DNA from: Mycobacterium sp. 852002-51163_SCH5372311
GTDB taxonomy: Bacteria; Actinomycetota; Actinomycetes; Mycobacteriales; Mycobacteriaceae
Assembly (NCBI RefSeq): GCF_001667115.1
Contig: NZ_LZIJ01000171.1
Span: 186,001 to 250,000 of the forward strand
DNA: 64,000 bases
Direction: 5' to 3'
The notes beneath the pieces are model-generated. The model was not told the DNA's origin. It ran no database searches and was given only the letters and a program-made list of their open reading frames with translations. Both the position numbers and the translations under genes were made by a program. Positions 59,834-64,000 of this stretch are shown here, piece after piece. Within the stretch, counting starts at the first letter, position 1. Each line of letters begins with the position of its first letter.

Positions 59834-61416
59834 CCCTGCCCAGCCCCAGCGTCGAGTATTTCCTGCTGTGCCCGATGCTCATCGTCTTCGGGGTCGCGGT
59901 GGTCGGCGTGCTGGTGGAAGCGTTCGTGCCACGAGGGGCCCGTTACCTCGCGCAGGTCACGCTTGCCCTCGGCGGTTTGATTGCGGCGTTCGTCGCCGTC
60001 ATCTTCGTGGCCAGGTCGCTGGGGGCATCCGGGCGTTCCGCGGTGCTGGGCGCGGTGGCCGTTGATCGACCGACGTTGTTCCTGCAGGGCACTATCCTGC
60101 TCGTCGCGGTAATGGCCGTCATCTTCATGGCCGAGCGCAACGTCCGCATAACCGGGCAGACCAAAGTACCTGTGGCGGCGGGCCATTCGGGCGGTTTGGA
60201 TTCGTTTACCCCGCAAGCATCCGCGGTGCCTGGCAGCGGCACCGAGCGTGAGGCGGAGCGGGCAGGAGCGGCCCAGACGGAGCTCTTCCCGCTGGCCATG
60301 CTGTCCGTCGGCGGCATGATGGTGTTCCCCGCGTCCAACGACCTGTTAACGATGTTCGTTGCGCTGGAAGTTCTTTCGCTGCCGCTGTACCTGATGTGCG
60401 GGCTGGCCCGCCACCGCCGCCTGCTGTCGCAGGAAGCGGCGATGAAATACTTCCTGCTGGGCGCGTTCTCGTCCGCCTTTTTCCTCTACGGCGTCGCGCT
60501 GCTCTACGGCGCGACCGGCACCCTGACGCTGCCGTTGATCCGCAAAGCTCTTGCGGCGCACGGCGATACCTCGCTGGCCTTGGTCGGCGTCGCGCTGCTG
60601 TCGGTCGGCCTGCTGTTCAAGGTCGGCGCGGTGCCCTTCCACTCCTGGATTCCCGACGTCTACCAGGGTGCTCCCACCCCGATCACCGGGTTCATGGCCG
60701 CGGCCACCAAGACCGCTGCGTTCGGCGCGCTGCTGCGGGTGGTTTATGTGGCGCTGCCGCCGCTGCACGACCAGTGGCGACCGGTGCTGTGGGCGATTTC
60801 GATCCTGACCATGACGGTGGGCACCATCACCGCGGTGAACCAGACCGACGTCAAGCGGATGCTGGCCTATTCGTCGGTCGCTCACGTCGGTTTCATCCTC
60901 ACCGGCGTGATCGCCGACAACCCCGCGGGACTGTCGTCGACGTTGTTCTACCTGGTTGCTTACAGCTTCAGCACCGTCGGCGCGTTCGCCATCGTCGGCC
61001 TGATCCGCAATGCCGACGGAGTAGAGGACGCCGACCTCTCCCACTGGGCCGGGCTCGGGCAGCGCTCCCCGATTGTGGGCGTGATGATGTCGATGTTCTT
61101 GCTGGCCTTCGCCGGCATCCCGCTGACCAGTGGATTCGTCAGCAAGTTCGCGGTGTTCAAGGCAGCCGCCGAGGGCGGCGCCGTGCCGCTGGTGGTTATC
61201 GGTGTGGTTTCCAGTGGGGTGGCCGCGTACTTCTACGTGCGGGTGATCGTGCTGATGTTCTTCACCGAGGGCTCGGACGACACGCCGCATGTCCACGCGC
61301 CGGGTATCCTGAGCAAGGCCGCCATCGCGGTATGTGCCGCGGTCACAGTGGTTTTGGGCATCGTCCCGCAGCCGCTGCTCGACCTGGCCAACCAGGCCGC
61401 CCAGTTGCTGCACTGA
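59830..61416 (+). CDS. nuoN: NADH-quinone oxidoreductase subunit N
   Basis: Third antiporter-like subunit, 528 residues. FVALEVLSLPLYLMCGLARH, EAAMKYFLLGAFSSAFFLYG, KVGAVPFHSWIPDVYQGAPT and LAYSSVAHVGFILTGVIADN identify it. A hydrophilic insert at about residues 110-150 (GHSGGLDSFTPQASAVPGSG) separates early helices. It completes the nuo operon; the next gene begins 8 bp later in the same direction. Confidence 0.97.
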   Translation: MTLPSPSVEYFLLCPMLIVFGVAVVGVLVEAFVPRGARYLAQVTLALGGLIAAFVAVIFVARSLGASGRSAVLGAVAVDRPTLFLQGTILLVAVMAVIFMAERNVRITGQTKVPVAAGHSGGLDSFTPQASAVPGSGTEREAERAGAAQTELFPLAMLSVGGMMVFPASNDLLTMFVALEVLSLPLYLMCGLARHRRLLSQEAAMKYFLLGAFSSAFFLYGVALLYGATGTLTLPLIRKALAAHGDTSLALVGVALLSVGLLFKVGAVPFHSWIPDVYQGAPTPITGFMAAATKTAAFGALLRVVYVALPPLHDQWRPVLWAISILTMTVGTITAVNQTDVKRMLAYSSVAHVGFILTGVIADNPAGLSSTLFYLVAYSFSTVGAFAIVGLIRNADGVEDADLSHWAGLGQRSPIVGVMMSMFLLAFAGIPLTSGFVSKFAVFKAAAEGGAVPLVVIGVVSSGVAAYFYVRVIVLMFFTEGSDDTPHVHAPGILSKAAIAVCAAVTVVLGIVPQPLLDLANQAAQLLH

Positions 61417-61424
61417 GTTGACCC

Positions 61425-61943
61425 ATGACCAGCGTTGCCAATCCTATTCCCGCACAAGATCTTTCCGGCATCGTCGGACACCGCTTCATTTACACCTACG
61501 CCAACGGCTGGCAGTACGAGATGTACGTCAAGAACGACACGACTATCGACTACCGCATCCACTCTGGACACGTCGGCGGGCGGTGGGTCAAAGACCAGCA
61601 GGTCAACCTGGTCCAACTCGACGACGACAGTTTCAAAGTGTCCTGGACCGAACCAACCGGGACCTGCGTGGCCGTCAACATCTTGCCGGCCAAACGTCGA
61701 ATCCACGGTGTGATCTTCTTCCCGCAGTGGGTCCGCACACACGGTGAGCGCACGGTCTGCTTCCAGAACGAACATCTGGACCAGATGCGCGCCTACCGTG
61801 ACCAAGGCCCCACCTATCCCATTTACGAGGTCCCCGAATTCGCTCACATCACGCTGTTCGAGTTCGTCGGAATCAACGACGAGACCATCATCGACACCGC
61901 GCCTCAGGATCTACCGCCGGGATGGTCCAATCGCACAAACTAG
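61425..61943 (+). CDS. padC: Phenolic acid decarboxylase
   Basis: A 172-residue cofactor-free lipocalin-fold enzyme that decarboxylates p-coumaric, ferulic or caffeic acid to vinylphenols. FIYTYANGWQYEMYVKNDTT, IDYRIHSGHVGGRW and KVSWTEPTGT match the family closely, and the catalytic residues are all present (Y23, Y25, R53, E76, equivalent to Y11, Y13, R41, E64 of the Bacillus enzyme). The start ATG follows nuoN by 8 bp, so it may be transcribed with complex I. That location has no counterpart in M. tuberculosis and suggests insertion of an accessory gene at the operon end. Confidence 0.93.
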   Translation: MTSVANPIPAQDLSGIVGHRFIYTYANGWQYEMYVKNDTTIDYRIHSGHVGGRWVKDQQVNLVQLDDDSFKVSWTEPTGTCVAVNILPAKRRIHGVIFFPQWVRTHGERTVCFQNEHLDQMRAYRDQGPTYPIYEVPEFAHITLFEFVGINDETIIDTAPQDLPPGWSNRTN

Positions 61944-61970
61944 CCCACACCAGGCTTTTCGGCTGAGGGC

Positions 61971-62420
61971 TCAGCCCAGAAACGGGCGCGTGGCCAATAC
62001 ATAGATCGCCAGCACCGCCAATGGCGCCACCAAAGGCAGCCACGGCAACTGCAACGGGAATGCCGTTGCCACCAGCCCGGCGAAGGTAAAGCCCACGGCC
62101 GCAATGATTGTCGGTCCACTGCCCAAAACGGTGCCCACGGGCGTGCCGATGGCGTGCCGGCACACCAGGTAAGCCGCGGCGCACAGTCCGGACACCGCCG
62201 CGATCGTCGCAGGCGGACCGGACAGCACGATGGTGCCGACGGTCAGCAGCACCGCAAGCGTTGCGGCCGGACGGTAAGCCAGGCCCACGGCCGCCGCAAG
62301 CAGCGCTGCCACTCCGGCGGCAAACGCCGGCCCATGGGATCCGAGCGCGGCCGAACTGACCATGAGGAGCCCGAATGCCGCCGCCAGGGCACGGGCTCCG
62401 GGCTGGGTCGTGGTTGTCAT
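61971..62420 (-). CDS. Integral membrane protein (Rv3162c-like)
   Basis: A 149-residue protein with about five or six hydrophobic segments (ALAAAFGLLMVSSAAL, FAAGVAALLAAAVGLAY, LAVLLTVGTIVLSGPP, FTFAGLVATAFPL, LPLVAPLAVLAIYVLAT). The ATG at 62420 (MTTTTQPGARALA) lies 7 bp after the DUF58 gene stop; the longer frame overlapping that gene is rejected. It forms a leftward operon with the DUF58 and MoxR genes. Function unknown, presumably linked to that system. Confidence 0.8.
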   Translation of the reverse strand: MTTTTQPGARALAAAFGLLMVSSAALGSHGPAFAAGVAALLAAAVGLAYRPAATLAVLLTVGTIVLSGPPATIAAVSGLCAAAYLVCRHAIGTPVGTVLGSGPTIIAAVGFTFAGLVATAFPLQLPWLPLVAPLAVLAIYVLATRPFLG

Positions 62421-62427
62421 GTCAGCG

Positions 62428-63699
62428 CTATCTCCGTATCCGGCGACGCCGGTCGGGCAACGCACCCATCGACTGCTCCAGGGTGTCCTCGCCGTGCCAG
62501 GCGATTACATCGACGCCGAGGGTGGCCATGTCGCGGTACATCGCGGAGCGTTGCAGTGCCCACATCCGGATCACCAGGGGCGCCTGTTCATCCTCGAAGG
62601 GCGAGCTGTCCAGAACGTCGACGGCCACCACGACGTGCCCGCGCTTGCGAAGGTCGATCAACGCCAGCGCGAATTCGGTGTCCAGCAGCGTGGAGAACGC
62701 GATGACGATCGCACCGGTGGGAATAGCCGCGCGCGGGGCCAGTGTCCCCGTTGTGCTTTCGAACCGGTCGCCCGCGTCGAGCACGGTATCGAGGATCCGA
62801 TAGAACTGGCGCTGCCCGATGTCGGCGCCAAGCCATCTCGGGCGGTTGCCGCCGAGCGCGACGACCCCCGCGCGGTCGCCGCTTCGCAACGCGGACTGCA
62901 CCACCTGGGCAGCGCCCCGCACGATTCGTTCGGTCGCCTCGGTCGCCGGGCCCGGCGGCTGCTGATAGGTGTCGATCAGCACCACCACGTCAGCGGCGCG
63001 GTCGGTCAATCGCTGCGTCACATGCAGCCGGCCACGGCGCGCGCTCACCGGCCAGTTCACCGCGCGTAGTTGGTCCCCGGGGACGTAGGGGCGGATGTCG
63101 GCGTATTCCACACCCGGGCCGATAAAGCGGGTGAGGTGGGTGCCCAAGCGGTCCAGGAGCTCAGTCTGTGGAATCGCCGTCGACTGCGGCGGCGTCAACG
63201 GAAACACGATGACGTGCGCGGCGTCAACTGTCCCGGTACCCGTCAGCAACCCCCCGCGCGCGACCACATCCACCCTCGCCCGGATCGGGTAACGGCCCCA
63301 GCGTTGCGCCACCGCCACAACAGATTTCCGGTCCGCCTCCTCGGCCACCTCGAGCTGCATTCCCTCGACGGCCAAGACGGTGAGTTCGACTCCCGACACT
63401 CCACGGGTTTCCGATGGTGAGCCGGCTTCATCCCTTTGCGGGGTGGCCCAGACGGTCACTCGCGCCGGCTCGGTTTCGAAGAGCCGCTGCGAGTCGGGCT
63501 CCCCGTGTACTCGTATCTTCTGCACCGGCCGCTGCCAGGTGATCGAGCACAACACACCGAGCAGAGGCGCCGCGAATGCGATCAGCTGCCAGCGGCCGCC
63601 GATAACCGCTGCGGCCAAGGCGAATCCGGCGCAGGTGGCGATTGCGCGGGTCAGTTTTGATGCCCGCCAGCATAACTCGACTTCCTGACTCTCGATCAC
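62428..63699 (-). CDS. DUF58 domain protein (Rv3163c-like), MoxR partner
   Basis: A 423-residue protein with two N-terminal membrane helices (about 18-55) and the DUF58 signature GVEYADIRPYVPGDQLRAVN with RRGRLHVTQRLTD. After this comes a von Willebrand A-like fold (VVVLIDTYQQPPGPATEAT, AVDVLDSSPFEDEQAPLVI). DUF58 proteins act with MoxR AAA+ ATPases in chaperone-like assembly or activation of other proteins. The start is GTG 63699, 19 bp after the moxR gene. Confidence 0.9.
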   Translation of the reverse strand: MIESQEVELCWRASKLTRAIATCAGFALAAAVIGGRWQLIAFAAPLLGVLCSITWQRPVQKIRVHGEPDSQRLFETEPARVTVWATPQRDEAGSPSETRGVSGVELTVLAVEGMQLEVAEEADRKSVVAVAQRWGRYPIRARVDVVARGGLLTGTGTVDAAHVIVFPLTPPQSTAIPQTELLDRLGTHLTRFIGPGVEYADIRPYVPGDQLRAVNWPVSARRGRLHVTQRLTDRAADVVVLIDTYQQPPGPATEATERIVRGAAQVVQSALRSGDRAGVVALGGNRPRWLGADIGQRQFYRILDTVLDAGDRFESTTGTLAPRAAIPTGAIVIAFSTLLDTEFALALIDLRKRGHVVVAVDVLDSSPFEDEQAPLVIRMWALQRSAMYRDMATLGVDVIAWHGEDTLEQSMGALPDRRRRIRR

Positions 63700-63718
63700 G
63701 CCGGTCCCGCCCGGAGTC

Positions 63719-64000
63719 TCATTTCGTGCGCGGAACGGGCAAGCGCCGCAATAGTTCCCCGACCACGTCGGCGCCCTGAATCTTTCGCACCCACATCTCG
63801 GGCCGCAAGGTGATCCGGTGCGCCACCGCCGCCGTGGCGAGCGCCTTGACGTCTTCGGGGATCACATAGTCGCGGCCCAGCAGCAGGGCCCGGGCACGGG
63901 CGAGTTGGACCAGGTCGAGTTCGGCTCTGGGACTTGCGCCCACCGCCACCTGCGGATGATGCCGGGTCGCGTTGGCCAGCGAGACGACATAGTGCAACAC
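63719..64000 (-). CDS. MoxR-family AAA+ ATPase, C-terminal part (cut by window edge)
   Basis: Only the last 93 or so codons are inside the window. They show the C-terminal lid region of MoxR ATPases: LHYVVSLANATRHHPQVAVG, GASPRAELDLVQLARARALL and GRDYVIPEDVKALATAAVAH, ending LRRLPVPRTK. The Walker motifs lie outside to the right. With the DUF58 gene downstream it corresponds to moxR3 (Rv3164c) by position, but the symbol is left blank because the main domain is not seen. Confidence 0.9.
   Translation of the reverse strand: MLHYVVSLANATRHHPQVAVGASPRAELDLVQLARARALLLGRDYVIPEDVKALATAAVAHRITLRPEMWVRKIQGADVVGELLRRLPVPRTK

Noticed and set aside
1..64000. tRNA, rRNA, prophage or plasmid functions
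   Set aside because: No such sequences were recognised on either strand; the window reads as ordinary chromosome with accessory metabolic blocks.

Overview
The window is a chromosomal segment of a high-GC Mycobacterium. Gene content and order follow the stretch of the M. tuberculosis chromosome from ftsE (Rv3102c) to moxR3 (Rv3164c): ftsE, Rv3103c, Rv3104c, prfB, fprA, agpS, then the DosR dormancy locus, hisN, fadE24/fadE23, fadB4, Rv3143, nuoA-N, and the Rv3162c-Rv3164c block. Several accessory blocks interrupt this backbone and point to a non-tuberculous, environmental or opportunistic species. No rRNA, tRNA, CRISPR array, prophage or insertion sequence was recognised.

Region by region. 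(1) 1-6.7 kb: core genes (ftsE, a proline-rich membrane protein, a MscS channel, prfB, fprA, agpS) with a 54-bp tandem repeat between fprA and agpS. (2) 6.9-19 kb: a DosR-type dormancy locus with Rv3127-like and Rv3131-like nitroreductase-fold proteins, an Rv3129-like flavin-fold protein, tgs1, devS, devR and a universal stress protein. It also carries a group III truncated haemoglobin behind tgs1, and a quinol-type nitric oxide reductase operon (norB, a membrane protein with a transposase-like zinc-ribbon motif, a stomatin) divergent from the devR operon. DosR-like palindromes lie in three of the promoters. (3) 19.2-22.8 kb: hisN and the acyl-CoA dehydrogenases fadE24/fadE23 behind a perfect TetR-type palindrome. 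(4) 23.1-31.2 kb: a complete, divergently organised meta-cleavage pathway for a hydroxylated aromatic compound, with its own TetR regulator and operator. (5) 31.2-36.1 kb: an aldo/keto reductase, two MDR oxidoreductases (the second is fadB4) and a receptor Ser/Thr kinase. (6) 36.3-44.9 kb: a tightly packed catabolic operon of unknown substrate (homogentisate-dioxygenase-like cupin, a frameshifted alpha/beta hydrolase, CaiB-type CoA-transferase, HMG-CoA-lyase-like enzyme, TetR, acyl-CoA dehydrogenase, APH-like kinase, DUF6285-like and NTF2-like proteins, YceI). (7) 45-61.9 kb: the Rv3143 receiver-like protein and the 14-gene nuo operon for respiratory complex I, followed 8 bp later by a phenolic acid decarboxylase gene. 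(8) 62-64 kb: a membrane protein, a DUF58 protein and the 3' end of a MoxR ATPase.

The most unusual non-coding feature is a pair of related elements at about 6.87-7.02 kb and 22.93-23.10 kb. Each has two or three 20-bp units in one orientation, a shared GCGGAAATT core, and four 20-bp units in the opposite orientation. They bracket a 16-kb block holding the whole DosR/NO locus plus hisN and fadE24/23. Together the blocks suggest an organism equipped for hypoxia and nitric oxide (DosR, NO reductase, haemoglobin, lipid storage by Tgs1) and for growth on plant- or soil-derived aromatic and acyl compounds. No sequence search could be run, so orthology statements rest on recognised protein families and remembered M. 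tuberculosis sequences.
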